From the NCBI GenBank assembly GCA_964469905.1, contig CAYXZW010000011.1:5937-69936 (forward strand): DNA of 64,000 nt. Reading direction: 5' to 3'. Under the pieces are notes generated by a model, which saw only the letters and a list, made by a program, of their open reading frames with translations, did not search any database and was not told the origin of the DNA. Source of the stretch: MVRV01 sp964469905. Its GTDB lineage: Bacteria; Desulfobacterota; Syntrophia; Syntrophales; Smithellaceae. Below are positions 17,494 through 27,627 of the stretch, one piece after another. Each line of letters opens with the position of its first letter. Position 1 is the first letter of the stretch. A program made the translations under genes and the position numbers.

Positions 17494-17635
17494 ATTTTCC
17501 TCCTTCAACATTATAGTAATTACCATAATCAGGGAAACTCTGCAAAGTATCTTGCTCGTTCTTTTCCTAAACACCGTGATAGCATCTTTAAGATAATATG
17601 ATATAATGCGTGAAATAAAAAATGAGGAGCAGTAT

Positions 17636-18223
17636 ATGAAACATAAAACCTCCAGAATCATTTTTGCCGTTGTGGGGATGACGTTGTTGTTTTTAAAATT
17701 TAATTCAGCTGCTTTAGCCTACGAAAATATTTCCGATTTTATTCTCAAGGTAAATCCCGGTGCACAGGCTTCAACAATTCCCGAAGATTTTTTGCGATCC
17801 GGCAGCGATGATGAATATGGTTATGCTTACGAAGGTTATATCGACGGCTATAAAATAATCTGTCGCGCCAAAAATGGCCGCGTTAAATCAGTACATGCGC
17901 AAAAGGAATTTAACACCGCTGATCTCAGCACACAACATGCTTACAATAATATCCTGGGGAATGTATTGGTTAAGCTGATGAAAAAATACAACGGTACGTT
18001 ATTTATCGAAAAGGGCAGGGGAGAAAGCACTGATAAAATGCCCTATGAGTTTGGCGAGTACTGTTATTATACGGCTCTTCGCGGTGAAGGAAAAACGATC
18101 AAGACCAAAGAGTTTAATTTAGGTTTCTGGTTTGATCTGGGCATCTGGAAACGCTGCGATAACGATAAGTATAATAGTTCCAATCCCGGTAAAGTAATAA
18201 TAGAATTTAAGCCGGCCAATTAA
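17636..18223 (+). CDS. Exported protein of unknown function
   Basis: 195 residues starting MKHKTSRIIFAVVGMTLLFL, a clear signal peptide ending near ALAYEN. A GAGGAG ribosome binding site nine bases upstream fixes this start over an in-frame ATG 30 bases earlier. The mature part is small, soluble and rich in Lys, Tyr and Gly, with no family I recognise. It stands opposite to both neighbours, so it has its own promoter in the AT-rich gap upstream. Confidence 0.65.
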   Translation: MKHKTSRIIFAVVGMTLLFLKFNSAALAYENISDFILKVNPGAQASTIPEDFLRSGSDDEYGYAYEGYIDGYKIICRAKNGRVKSVHAQKEFNTADLSTQHAYNNILGNVLVKLMKKYNGTLFIEKGRGESTDKMPYEFGEYCYYTALRGEGKTIKTKEFNLGFWFDLGIWKRCDNDKYNSSNPGKVIIEFKPAN

Positions 18224-18232
18224 AGTTGTAAA

Positions 18233-19435
18233 CTATTTGCGCGCGCTAATCCACGTGCCGTCGCTGATTGTATCGGCGGGATGGACTACTACCTTTTCGT
18301 TTTCCTGCAAGCCGGAGATAATTTCCGTCATTAAACTGTTTCTCTGGCCGGTTTGAATTAAACGCTTGCGGGCATTTCCTTTTTCGTAAACAAAGACAGC
18401 CCAGTCTTTTCCTACACGGAAAAGCGCACTGGTGGGCACTTGCAGTATGTTTTTGCCTTCCCAGACAACAAAATGCGCTTCGAGCCTGTAGGCGTCGCCC
18501 AGTGCGCGCCATGTTTCCACAGGTGATGTTATATCAGCAATAACCAATACTCTTTGCTCTTCCACGCCCAGGCTTGATATTTTGGTAAAACCACCGGGTT
18601 CAACAATCCGCACAGTTCCCGCGAGCGTTCCTTCGCCACCCCAGCGTTTAAAAAACACGGCAGTTCCCGATTTGATTTTAACAGCATCGGAAGAGAGTAC
18701 TTCCACGCGGACTTCGAGGTTCTTGGAATTGCCGATATCCAGCAGAGGCTCCCCAACGTTAACTGCCCCTTCGCTCTCCCGGTAGATACGAAAAATATTG
18801 CCGTTGATAGGCGTGAATACGTAAACCTTGTTGGAACCGGCGGTTTTATTCGGGGAAGAGAAGTTGCGCAGCAGTGTTTTTGTCCGTTCCAGATCGGAGC
18901 GGGCGACATCAACGGCCGCCTTCCCTGAACGCGCAATTGCCTGTGCCTTTTTAGTCTCTGCTTCTATCTGGTCATATTGATCTTTGGCAATCGAACCCCT
19001 GTCATATAGATTCTTGAGCCTTTCGAGTCTTTTTGCCATGTAATCGGCATCCGCTGCTGCCGCACTCTCCTTTTCGATAGCGGCATTCAGCGCGGCCCCG
19101 GCGGTGTTAATGGTCACTTCCGCTTCCGCCCGGCTGCGGGGATCAAGGGCAGGTGAACGCAATGGTTCGAGAACGACAACGCTTTGTCCCTTTTGGACAG
19201 GATCGCCAACTTTGGCCCAAATGCGTTCCATATATCCGGCTATCGGCGCCGTTATCACAAAACGCTCTTTGAGGCGGGTGCGTCCCTCCTCCTCAATTGT
19301 GACCTGTAGCGGGCCGCGGGTTACTGAAGCCAGATCAACATCCACCGCTTGCGGGAAAAAACCGTATACGGTTGCTCCAACCACAACCGCGATAAGGATG
19401 GCGACAAACAGCTTTCTACGTAATGCTACATTCAT
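18233..19435 (-). CDS. HlyD/MacA-type periplasmic adaptor subunit
   Basis: 400 residues. A single N-terminal membrane anchor (about 8-27) is followed by biotinyl-lipoyl-like halves (IWAKVGDPVQKGQSVVVLEP and later VFTPINGNIFRIYRESEGAV), a long alpha-hairpin of about 90 residues between them, and beta-barrel and membrane-proximal domains at the C-terminus (GLQENEKVVVHPADTI). This is the membrane-fusion protein of a tripartite exporter. It is the last gene of the TetR-ATPase-permease-adaptor operon. Its role is to link the inner-membrane ABC permease to an outer-membrane channel, which is not encoded here. Cargo is unknown. Confidence 0.9.
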   Translation of the reverse strand: MNVALRRKLFVAILIAVVVGATVYGFFPQAVDVDLASVTRGPLQVTIEEEGRTRLKERFVITAPIAGYMERIWAKVGDPVQKGQSVVVLEPLRSPALDPRSRAEAEVTINTAGAALNAAIEKESAAAADADYMAKRLERLKNLYDRGSIAKDQYDQIEAETKKAQAIARSGKAAVDVARSDLERTKTLLRNFSSPNKTAGSNKVYVFTPINGNIFRIYRESEGAVNVGEPLLDIGNSKNLEVRVEVLSSDAVKIKSGTAVFFKRWGGEGTLAGTVRIVEPGGFTKISSLGVEEQRVLVIADITSPVETWRALGDAYRLEAHFVVWEGKNILQVPTSALFRVGKDWAVFVYEKGNARKRLIQTGQRNSLMTEIISGLQENEKVVVHPADTISDGTWISARK

Positions 19436-19444
19436 AATATTTAT

Positions 19445-21808
19445 TCACTCCCTTGTTTTTAGTACTTCCACCAGATCAAGATGGTCTAGTTTATGGCGCA
19501 CGATCAGCCCTGATACCGAAGCTGCGCTAAGAACTACTGCCGCCGCCAGGGCAAAAGTCTTCATTTCAATAATCAGCGGCACCCGGAAAAGATCGGATGC
19601 CAGCGCCTGTGCAATATAGGCACAGAGCCAATAACCGATAAAGAAGCCCAGCGGAATGGCGGCAAGGACAATTATCGCCAATTCCCCCAGGAGGATATAG
19701 GAAATTTCACCCCTTGTATAGCCCAGCACCCTTAAGCTCCCGAGCTCCCGGCTGCGTTCGGACAAAGCAATCCGCGCGTTATTATAGACTACACCGATGG
19801 CAATAGAGCAGGCCATCAGCGTGGCAATAAAAGTAAAGAAAAGCATGCCTTTGGCCTGGACTTCATAAAAATTGCGAATTTCGTTTCTTCTCACGATAGT
19901 TCCGGAAACGCGGGGCATGTCCACAAATTTTCGGTAAAGTTCATCCTGATAAAGGCTATCCGCAGTCAGGTAGGCTCCCGAGATGGCGTTGCCCTCCTTC
20001 ATCAGGCGATTAAGCGCCGAGATGTCCATATAGCCCATTACTCCCAGATATAGCTTGACCAGGGCAACCACCCTGACCTGGTGGATCGCCCTTGATCCTT
20101 CCAGAGTTTCGACAGTCAGAATGTCACCGGCTTTCACTCCCAGAATCTCGCCTAAATAATCGTTCAATATAATGCCGTCCGGCGGCAGGGTTACCGGAAT
20201 TAAATTCGCGTCCAATAGAGGATGCAGGCGGCTATCCGGTTCTATCCCGTTGATTACCGTCTTATAGCTGCGGCGGCCCAATTTAAATTTTACCGGCACT
20301 GTCCGAAAGGTTTCAGCATACTTTATACCTTCGAGACCTTTGAGCTCATATATTGCTTTATAGGAAGTTTGATCGGTAAAAGCAACCGCCATGTCTTCCT
20401 TCTGGGAAAGAACAAACTGGACATTCACCATGTAATCAACGGAATCCTTGAAAAATCCACTGGAGATCATCGTAGCGCAGGCCACGGCAATTCCCAGAAT
20501 AGAAAGAAATGTTCTGACAGGTTTGCGTTCAATATTACGCACGATAATACGTGATGGCTGCGTCAATAATCGGCCAATTCCCGTTTTTTCAATCAGTGTA
20601 ACTTTAAATTTTGCCGGAGGTTCGGGACGCATGGCCTCGGCGGGAGGTTGTTTGGCGGCCTGCCAGAGAGAGTGCAATGTGCCGACTAACGCGGAAGCTA
20701 TGCTGATTATTATCGCCGCAAAGATAACCCAGGGTTTCAATATAAAGGCAAGAGCAGGAAAGCGATACACTTCCATGTAAATGCCACCCAATATTTTGGA
20801 AAGCCAGACGCCTGCTCCCAGGCCTGTCAGCAGACCGGCTGCTATGATCATTACAACCAGCTTTGCATAATGGATGCCGATAGAGAAATTATCATACCCG
20901 AATGCTTTCAGGGCGGCAATCTGTTCGCGCTGCGTATTTATCGTTCTGCTCATTACAACATTTAATAAAAAGGCGGCAACAAAGATGAAGATTGTGGGGA
21001 ATATTTTGGACATATTCCGGAGCATATTAAATTCCTCATTGAGCAGCCGATGCGATATTTGATCATGGCGGGCATAAGTGCCGAAACCGCCGTATCTATC
21101 CACAATATTATCCAGTCTGCGCAGGACATCATTCAAGCTGGCGCCGGGATAAAGAGTCAGAGCAACATTATTAAAAGCCCCTTCCATATTATAAGCTCGG
21201 CTTATTGCCTTGCGGCTCATCCAGAGAATGCCATAGCGCTTAAAATCGGGGCTCATCGCAAATGGCCGCATGACTAAAACAAATTCCGGAGAGAGAGCAA
21301 TGCCGGTAATTGTGAGTTTTTTCCATTTTCCGTTAATGATGGCGGCAAACTGATCGCCGAGATTGAAGCCATGAGCATGGGCAAATGTTTCGTTGATGAC
21401 TACTTCGTTGTCTTTGGTCGGATCGGCCAGCCGGCCTTTGCGGATGTAAAGGCGATTCAGCAGGGGCTGACCGTCGTCGGGAATGGAGATTATGTGGCCG
21501 GTAACCGGCTCGGGAAAACCGGGAATATCCAGTTTGACATAAGCGGAAACGCGGGTTTCGACCTGATTGACACCGGGTACTTCTTTAATCTTTTCTTTCA
21601 GGCTTTCCGGCGCCCGTTTTAAATTTACAAAGACATCGGCAAAATTGTGCTCGAGATAAAAACTGCTGCGGGTGCGATCCAGAGAATGCATGGTAGCAAT
21701 GAACATGATAAAGGTTGCCACACCGCTGATAATCACCAGTGTGATGGCGAAGACCTGCCCTTTCATATGCCACAGATCCCGCCAGACTTTTTTATCGAGA
21801 GACTTCAT
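19445..21808 (-). CDS. ABC transporter permease with two FtsX-like domains
   Basis: 787 residues of the FtsX/LolE/MacB permease superfamily in the duplicated form. An N-terminal membrane helix (about 17-40), a periplasmic domain (about 45-260) and three helices (near 270, 320 and 365) are repeated as a second unit from about 430 to 787 with helices near 435, 660, 710 and 755. The sequence YNNARIALSERSRELGSLRV is the conserved coupling segment that contacts the ATPase. Such permeases work by mechanotransmission in efflux or lipid/lipoprotein transport. It lies between the ATPase and the adaptor with short gaps, in one operon. Confidence 0.9.
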   Translation of the reverse strand: MKSLDKKVWRDLWHMKGQVFAITLVIISGVATFIMFIATMHSLDRTRSSFYLEHNFADVFVNLKRAPESLKEKIKEVPGVNQVETRVSAYVKLDIPGFPEPVTGHIISIPDDGQPLLNRLYIRKGRLADPTKDNEVVINETFAHAHGFNLGDQFAAIINGKWKKLTITGIALSPEFVLVMRPFAMSPDFKRYGILWMSRKAISRAYNMEGAFNNVALTLYPGASLNDVLRRLDNIVDRYGGFGTYARHDQISHRLLNEEFNMLRNMSKIFPTIFIFVAAFLLNVVMSRTINTQREQIAALKAFGYDNFSIGIHYAKLVVMIIAAGLLTGLGAGVWLSKILGGIYMEVYRFPALAFILKPWVIFAAIIISIASALVGTLHSLWQAAKQPPAEAMRPEPPAKFKVTLIEKTGIGRLLTQPSRIIVRNIERKPVRTFLSILGIAVACATMISSGFFKDSVDYMVNVQFVLSQKEDMAVAFTDQTSYKAIYELKGLEGIKYAETFRTVPVKFKLGRRSYKTVINGIEPDSRLHPLLDANLIPVTLPPDGIILNDYLGEILGVKAGDILTVETLEGSRAIHQVRVVALVKLYLGVMGYMDISALNRLMKEGNAISGAYLTADSLYQDELYRKFVDMPRVSGTIVRRNEIRNFYEVQAKGMLFFTFIATLMACSIAIGVVYNNARIALSERSRELGSLRVLGYTRGEISYILLGELAIIVLAAIPLGFFIGYWLCAYIAQALASDLFRVPLIIEMKTFALAAAVVLSAASVSGLIVRHKLDHLDLVEVLKTRE

Positions 21809-21858
21809 TGTTTTGCCCTTCAGCTTTCAGTCTTCAGTCTAAACGCCTTCAGCCTTTT

Positions 21859-22596
21859 TCACCACTGTATTTCACGCGGTGATTTGCGGGTCTTGTTTGT
21901 TATCACTTCGGCAATTCTGCCGTTACTGAGATGAATGATACGATCAGCCATGCCGGCAATGTCCACATTATGGGTGATAATCGCTGTTGCCGTACCCAAT
22001 TCACGATTGACCCTCTCCAGAGCTTCCAGCACCACAATTCCTGTTTGGGAATCGAGTGCGCCCGTGGGTTCGTCGCACAGCAGGACCTCCGGGTTTTTGG
22101 AAATGGCGCGGGCGATGGCTACGCGCTGCTGCTCGCCGCCTGATAACTGGGCAGGGAAATGATCAAGCCTCTCGGTCAAACCGACCAAAGCTAATGCATC
22201 TTCCGGCACCATCGGATTCCTGGCAATTTCCGTCACCACTGCAACATTTTCCCGGGCGGTCAGACTGGGAATCAGGTTGTAAAACTGAAAGACAAATCCG
22301 ACATGGAAACGCCGGTATTCGGTCAGTTCCGGCTCGCTGGCATTGGTTAATTCTTTTCCCCGGTAGGAGACAAAGCCGCTTGTTGCCGTGTCGAGGCCGC
22401 CGAGAATATTCAATAAGGTGGATTTGCCGCTACCCGAAGGTCCGAGAAGCACGATCAATTCGCCGCAAAACAGTTCCAGATTGGCGCCGCGCAAAGCGTG
22501 TACTTCCACTTCGCCCATTTGATAAATTTTTGCCAGATCCCGAACCTGAAAAACAATATCATCATGATTGTTGGCTTTTTTGTCCTGATCGCTCAT
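21859..22596 (-). CDS. ABC transporter ATP-binding protein (LolD/MacB type)
   Basis: 245 residues with Walker A GPSGSGKST, the signature LSGGEQQRVAIARA, Walker B VLLCDEPTGALD and the H-loop histidine in IITHN. The DSQTG after Walker B and overall similarity place it in the LolD/MacB subfamily that partners FtsX-like permeases. It energises the permease encoded next. Its start overlaps the stop of the upstream TetR gene by four bases, so translation is coupled. The operon order implies that the regulator controls the exporter. Confidence 0.93.
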   Translation of the reverse strand: MSDQDKKANNHDDIVFQVRDLAKIYQMGEVEVHALRGANLELFCGELIVLLGPSGSGKSTLLNILGGLDTATSGFVSYRGKELTNASEPELTEYRRFHVGFVFQFYNLIPSLTARENVAVVTEIARNPMVPEDALALVGLTERLDHFPAQLSGGEQQRVAIARAISKNPEVLLCDEPTGALDSQTGIVVLEALERVNRELGTATAIITHNVDIAGMADRIIHLSNGRIAEVITNKTRKSPREIQW

Positions 22597-23204
22597 AACT
22601 TTCTTGCTCCCTGTCTGAGGAAAAAATTAATAAATTCTCTGGTAATACGTGGAAGATCGAAGTTTTTCTTATCCATCATATAGTGGGCAATAACTCCGTC
22701 AAATGATGCTATCAGGTAGGTGGCCAGGGCAACGGAATCAGTGTCTGTCTCGAAGAAACCCTGATTTTTGCCTGCTTCAATCATCTTTGTCACCAGATTT
22801 TTTAAATCGCTATGCAGATGATTAATCACACTCATGAAATCATCATTGGAATTGCCCCGTAAGTTCATGAGCCACAATTCCGTATAGACGACAAAAAGGT
22901 TTTCCACATCTTCTGTCACACGCAGAGCTTCCTCGATCAGGGCGGCTATTTTTTCCAGAGGTTCGTCTATGCGCAGCAGGGCTGAACCAAAAGACTTTTC
23001 CGTCTCGCAGAAAAGTTCCTCGGAAACCACTAATAGAATTTCTTCTTTGGTTTTAAAGTAATGATAAATGGTTCCCTTGCCCAGGCCGGCGGCATCGGCA
23101 ATATCCTGGATGGTTGTCGCCTGAAAACCTTTCCTGGCCAGAAGGGCAATTGCCTTTTGCGCTATTTCTGAGCGTTTTTCCCCCCGGTTGACTATCTTTG
23201 GCAT
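22593..23204 (-). CDS. TetR/AcrR-family repressor of the ABC export operon
   Basis: About 203 residues from the start MPKIVNRGEKRSEIAQKAIA. An upstream in-frame ATG at 23252 is rejected because it lies within the palindromic operator. The N-terminal helix-turn-helix (TTIQDIADAAGLGKGTIYHY) is typical of TetR regulators; the rest is an all-helical ligand-binding and dimerisation domain. It is first in the operon and overlaps the ATPase gene by four bases. A perfect inverted repeat sits 23 bases before its start, which strongly suggests self-repression released by a substrate of the exporter. Confidence 0.9.
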   Translation of the reverse strand: MPKIVNRGEKRSEIAQKAIALLARKGFQATTIQDIADAAGLGKGTIYHYFKTKEEILLVVSEELFCETEKSFGSALLRIDEPLEKIAALIEEALRVTEDVENLFVVYTELWLMNLRGNSNDDFMSVINHLHSDLKNLVTKMIEAGKNQGFFETDTDSVALATYLIASFDGVIAHYMMDKKNFDLPRITREFINFFLRQGARKL

Positions 23205-23226
23205 AACCTCTCTTTGTTTGGCGGTT

Positions 23227-23250
23227 GTTTTCGACTGTTCGGTCGAAAAC
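23227..23250. promoter_or_regulatory. Palindromic operator of the TetR-ABC operon
   Basis: GTTTTCGAC and GTCGAAAAC form a perfect 9-bp inverted repeat separated by six bases (tgttcg). Size and symmetry suit a TetR dimer site. It lies just ahead of the repressor start codon. Confidence 0.7.
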
Positions 23251-23471
23251 ATATCATCATTTTAGTGAAAAATTGTCAAATGATTGTTTATTATGGGGAT
23301 GTATAAATTTTTATTGACTGACAGGTCTTTTAATTCAGTGTTGCGGTAACAAATCAATGAAAAATGCTTTAGGGGGTGTGTTTCCCGTCAGGAGTGGGAT
23401 CGCACAAAAATAGCTGAAAAAAATTACGGCAAAGTCTCCGCGTCAAACGGCTGGTGTCTCGCCGGAAAAAA

Positions 23472-25433
23472 TTAACAGTGCTCCAGAATGTCCCGGACTT
23501 TCTGGGCCAGAGAGTTCATCCGGAAGGGTTTTTGAATAAACCCCTGGCATCCTCTTTCGAGGATTTGTGTGGCCTGACCTTCGATACTGTAACCGCTGGC
23601 CAGCAGAACCTTGACCGCCGGATTGATCTTTTTCAGGCGATCGAATGTGTCACCGCCGTTGATTCCCGGCAGGATCATGTCGAGAATGACCAGGTCGATC
23701 TTTCGATATTTTTCCATATAAACGGCGAGAGCCTCCTGCCCGCTTCCGGCAAGAAATACTCGGTAGCCCAGGCTCTCCAGCATTTCTTTGGACACCATGG
23801 CCACGACCTCCTCGTCATCGACAACGAGAATCGTTTCCGTTCCCCGCAGCGTGGCTGCAGAGGGCAATTTCTTGTCGGCCATCGGTGTCTTGCGGGATGC
23901 CGGCAGATAGATGATGAAGGTTGCTCCTTTTCCCGGTACGCTCTCAATAGTTATACATCCGCCATGGTTATTAATTATCCCATAAGCAGACGCCAGACCC
24001 ATACCAGACCCCCGACCCTTTCCCTTGGTCGTAAAGAAGGGATCGAATGCCTGTTGCTTTGTGGCCTCGTCCATACCTACCCCTGTGTCCTGAACGGAAA
24101 GCCTTACATAATCTCCCGGGGGAATCGAATAAATTTTCGCATTGCTCTCATCGAGAACAATATTAGTGCTTTCCAGGGATAAATCGCCACCTGTCGGCAT
24201 AGCCTGCCCGGCGTTGACCAGCAGATTCAGCAGGACCTGCTCGATCTGTCCTCTGTCCACTTCCACGCTCCAAAGGTCATCTTGCAATTGCCATTGAATA
24301 CTGATCTCTTTTTTTGTCCGGCCGAACAGTTGAGTGACTTTGGTGACGAGTCTGTTCAGATTCGTCGGCAGCAGCTCATATTTGCCGCCGCGGGCAAAAC
24401 CCAGCAGCTGTCGTGTAAGTTCGGTTCCGCTTTGTACCAACTTTTCAATTCCGCTAAGTTTCTCGTATCGGTCATCCGCAGAATCTGTCTTCAACATGGC
24501 CAGCGACGCATACCCCTGAATGCCCATAAGGATATTATTAAAATCATGAGCGATTCCTCCGGCCAATGTCCCGATGGCATCCATCTTCTGGGCTCGCAAA
24601 AGCTGTTCCTCAAGCTTCTTCTGATCGGAGACATCAATGAGGGACGCTACGCTTTGCATTGTTTCCTGTATCAGATCCACCCTGATCAGGATGTCTTTGA
24701 TCTGACCGCTTTTGGTTAAGATCTGTGAAAAATATTGTTTGGGGGCTGCACCCGGCTGTTGTCTGCGGAGGTCATGATAGGCGATCATTCTGTCCCGATG
24801 TTTTTCTTCTATCAACTCCATCCACAGCATGCGATTTTCAAGTTCCTGCTTCGAGTATTCCGTCAATTTTTCAAATTCATCATTAACCAGAGAGATGCGT
24901 TTGTCCTCCTCCAGAATGACCATTGCGGTGCCGGTATTCTCGAAAATTCTCCGGTAGCGACTCTCGGATGCCCTTAATGCTTCCTCAGTCTGCCGGCGTT
25001 GAGTAATGTCATAAAGATAAATAACATAGGTTTTGCTGCCCTCGATGTTAATTGCGGACACCGAAACTTCCACCGGGCGCACCTGACCATCCGGCAGATT
25101 AACACTGGATTCATATCTTGCCGGCACAGATTCTTTACGTTCTCGCTGCTGATAATAATTCAGAAATCTTTCCTGTTCATCCGGATGAACGAATTTCGTT
25201 ATTGGTTTACCGACGATATCGCTCGGTTTTTTTATGCCGAGCGTCTGCATGATTTTGGAATTGGCATACACAAAATTATCGTCGCAGACAGCAACGACAC
25301 CGTCACTGGAATGTTCCAGTGCAATTCGGTAGAGTTCTTTTTTTTGTTTCTCTGTTTTAAGCAGTTCCTGGCTTGCGGCCAAGGCCTGGTGCAAATTATC
25401 CAGATCAGCCTCACCTGTGTTTATGCTCTCCAT
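23472..25433 (-). CDS. Hybrid sensor histidine kinase, PAS-PAS-HisKA-HATPase-REC
   Basis: About 653 residues from ATG 25433, chosen for the GGGGAGAC site upstream. It opens with a short coiled coil (NLHQALAASQELLKTEKQKK), then two PAS domains (about 35-150 and 155-275), HisKA with the phospho-acceptor His in GGIAHDFNNIL, HATPase_c (DTGVGMDEATK, then GKGRGSGMGLASAYGI) and a C-terminal receiver with its Asp in DLVILDMILPG. No membrane segment is visible, so it is a cytosolic sensor, perhaps of redox or small ligands through the PAS domains. No partner regulator is adjacent. It closely resembles the kinases at 48601 and 52933 around the H box. Confidence 0.9.
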   Translation of the reverse strand: MESINTGEADLDNLHQALAASQELLKTEKQKKELYRIALEHSSDGVVAVCDDNFVYANSKIMQTLGIKKPSDIVGKPITKFVHPDEQERFLNYYQQRERKESVPARYESSVNLPDGQVRPVEVSVSAINIEGSKTYVIYLYDITQRRQTEEALRASESRYRRIFENTGTAMVILEEDKRISLVNDEFEKLTEYSKQELENRMLWMELIEEKHRDRMIAYHDLRRQQPGAAPKQYFSQILTKSGQIKDILIRVDLIQETMQSVASLIDVSDQKKLEEQLLRAQKMDAIGTLAGGIAHDFNNILMGIQGYASLAMLKTDSADDRYEKLSGIEKLVQSGTELTRQLLGFARGGKYELLPTNLNRLVTKVTQLFGRTKKEISIQWQLQDDLWSVEVDRGQIEQVLLNLLVNAGQAMPTGGDLSLESTNIVLDESNAKIYSIPPGDYVRLSVQDTGVGMDEATKQQAFDPFFTTKGKGRGSGMGLASAYGIINNHGGCITIESVPGKGATFIIYLPASRKTPMADKKLPSAATLRGTETILVVDDEEVVAMVSKEMLESLGYRVFLAGSGQEALAVYMEKYRKIDLVILDMILPGINGGDTFDRLKKINPAVKVLLASGYSIEGQATQILERGCQGFIQKPFRMNSLAQKVRDILEHC

Positions 25434-25686
25434 GCAATCATGTCTCCCCGACGATAAAAAATAGCTGCGCCCTATAACACAAACAAAATAAATCTGCATG
25501 GTTTTTTTTGCAGGCAGAAAAGGTGATTAACGATAAGCCTTCATTCCGGGTATAAATATTAAGTAATGTGCTGCTATTTAGACCCAGAGTGAAGGCCGGC
25601 ACAGGGAAGGATTATTTTGTGATTATCTCATAGCGATGAGATCATTAAAAAAACGATACCTGGGATCGGCCGGGCTTGCTGGTTCT

Positions 25687-26811
25687 TTACGCCGGTTTGC
25701 GCTTATGATTGACCAGCTGAGCTTCGGCTTTTTGACCGATGGCCATAATGATCTCCTCACCGAGGATCGGTTTGACAGTCTCCACAACACCGCTGATGTT
25801 GACTATCTGGTCTTTGATGCTTTCCGTGATCGCCGCAAATTCCTCAGCACCGGCGGCGTTTTGCTGAACCACTTTATCCATTTCCGCCACGGCGCGGGTA
25901 ATCTGGTCGATCCCCTGGGCCTGTTCATGAGAAGCCGTGGCCACCTGTCCGATCAACTCCGTGACGCTAAAAGCAATTCCTCTGTTTTTGGAAAGTTCAT
26001 CATTGATTTCACCAAAGAGTGCCGAAGCCTGACGTGTTTTGCCTGTCGAATCGGCGATCAGGTCTTCCGTTGTCTTGGCGGCCTCGGCAGAACGCAGAGC
26101 CAAATTGCGGACTTCTTCCGCCACGACCGAGAATCCCGCTCCGGCTTCGCCCGCCCGGGCAGCTTCCACCGCCGCGTTCAGCGCCAAAAGATTTGTTTGA
26201 AACGCGATTTCATTGATAGTTTTGATGATTTTGGCTGTTTCTTCACCGGCCCGGACGCTGGCCAGGACAACATCGTGCATTTGCTTCATTTTTTCCGCTA
26301 CCAGCTCAAAGCTTTCTCGCGCGTCTTTGGACATCAGGGCATTGGCCTTGCCGGCATTTTCCGCATTCCGAGCGGTCATAGAGGACATTTGTTCCAGAGA
26401 TGCCGACGTTTCTTCGATGGCCGCGGCTTGTTCTCTGGCCCCCTCCGCCATCCCGGTGCTCGTGGATATCATTTGTTCCGTTCCGTTGAGTACTTCATTT
26501 ACTCCCATCCAGAGTCTGTGGAACGCAGATAAAATCGGGATCGCTTTCTTTCGGGCAATGTAAATAAAAAAAGACAACAGAATTGTGCTGGTCAGGATCA
26601 CCCCGACCACAGCCACTAATAGCGATCGGGCTGCGTCCAGCTGACCGAGGACATAAAACATCAGTGCCGTCAATAAGATGATCGGGATGGTTACCGCATA
26701 CATCTTTGTCGGCCGATGTTTGCCGTAGATGATCCGTAAACCACTCAGGGTGATTATCATGGTGCCGATCATAATTCCAAACATACCCAACACATCAACA
26801 ATATAATTCAT
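25687..26811 (-). CDS. Methyl-accepting chemotaxis protein without periplasmic sensor
   Basis: 374 residues. Three or four closely spaced membrane helices in the first 95 residues (IMIGTMIITLSGLRIIYG, then TIPIILLTALMFYVL and on) leave no room for a large periplasmic domain or HAMP. The cytoplasmic part is a receptor signalling helix with the conserved hairpin tip EIAFQTNLLALNAAVEAARA. It therefore should sense through its membrane helices or respond to a partner. It is shorter than typical chemoreceptors (about 540). No CheW or CheA is next to it; the nearest CheW is at 47910. Confidence 0.88.
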   Translation of the reverse strand: MNYIVDVLGMFGIMIGTMIITLSGLRIIYGKHRPTKMYAVTIPIILLTALMFYVLGQLDAARSLLVAVVGVILTSTILLSFFIYIARKKAIPILSAFHRLWMGVNEVLNGTEQMISTSTGMAEGAREQAAAIEETSASLEQMSSMTARNAENAGKANALMSKDARESFELVAEKMKQMHDVVLASVRAGEETAKIIKTINEIAFQTNLLALNAAVEAARAGEAGAGFSVVAEEVRNLALRSAEAAKTTEDLIADSTGKTRQASALFGEINDELSKNRGIAFSVTELIGQVATASHEQAQGIDQITRAVAEMDKVVQQNAAGAEEFAAITESIKDQIVNISGVVETVKPILGEEIIMAIGQKAEAQLVNHKRKPA

Positions 26812-27012
26812 ATTATTCTCCCAAATCAGCTATGATTTTATAAGACATTGTTTCGGACAGCGGGAATATAGGAAAGTTCTGTTTGTATGTCAATTAGTTT
26901 CCCGTCGGGCGATATGGGTACCGCTATGATGGTCGAGAAGAGTTGGTTTCCGGTGAACTTTTCCCTTGACCCAACGAGATGGGAAGCATTTTCTCTTTGC
27001 GGCCGCACTGAT

Positions 27013-27582
27013 CTATATTGTAACTACAAACCGCCACGGCGCATCGCGGTGTTCCTTTTTTGCATAATCAATACCTATTCTGGGTGTGGACGTAATCAGT
27101 TTTGCCGGAATCGTTTTATAATCCTCCACCCACAATTCCCGGCCGCAGGTTAAATCCCAGCCATTTAAGAATTTATCAATTCCGAAAGCCTGACAGAGCT
27201 TGGCCGGGCCGTTGGTCAGTTCTGCTCCTTTTTTCTTTCGGCGGGTTTCCATCTCGGCAGTGCCTTCAAGAGGTAAAACCGCCCGAATCAGCACAGCAGA
27301 AGGATTGCCTTCTTTTTCCGTGACGAGATTAAGCAGATAATACAGACCGTAGGTAAAATAAACATAAGCATGTCCGGGAGAGCCAAACATGACCGTATTA
27401 CGCGGTGTTCTGCCACGGTGCGCATGACAGGCACTGTCGGTCAGGCCGCAGTAGGCTTCCGTCTCCACGATCATTCCGCTTATTTCGACACCATTGAACA
27501 GACGTACCAATTTGGACCCTAAAAGAGAGCGGGCGACTAGCAGTGTATCGCGATTATAAAATTTTCTGGGCAATATAGGCAT
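27013..27582 (-). CDS. mpg: 3-methyladenine DNA glycosylase (AAG/Mpg family)
   Basis: 189 residues covering the whole alkyladenine glycosylase fold. Family motifs are visible: LVARSLLGSKLVR, then ISGMIVETEAY with the catalytic Glu, GRTPRNTVMFGSPGHAYVYF with the intercalating Tyr region, and LTNGPAKLCQAFGI. The enzyme removes alkylated purines and hypoxanthine from DNA in base-excision repair. The length is usual for bacterial members (about 190-200). Gene neighbours are housekeeping and unrelated in function. Confidence 0.93.
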   Translation of the reverse strand: MPILPRKFYNRDTLLVARSLLGSKLVRLFNGVEISGMIVETEAYCGLTDSACHAHRGRTPRNTVMFGSPGHAYVYFTYGLYYLLNLVTEKEGNPSAVLIRAVLPLEGTAEMETRRKKKGAELTNGPAKLCQAFGIDKFLNGWDLTCGRELWVEDYKTIPAKLITSTPRIGIDYAKKEHRDAPWRFVVTI

Positions 27583-27627
27583 TGTTAGTCGAACAGTTAC
27601 ATAAAAATAATCGGAAATTCAGGAATA

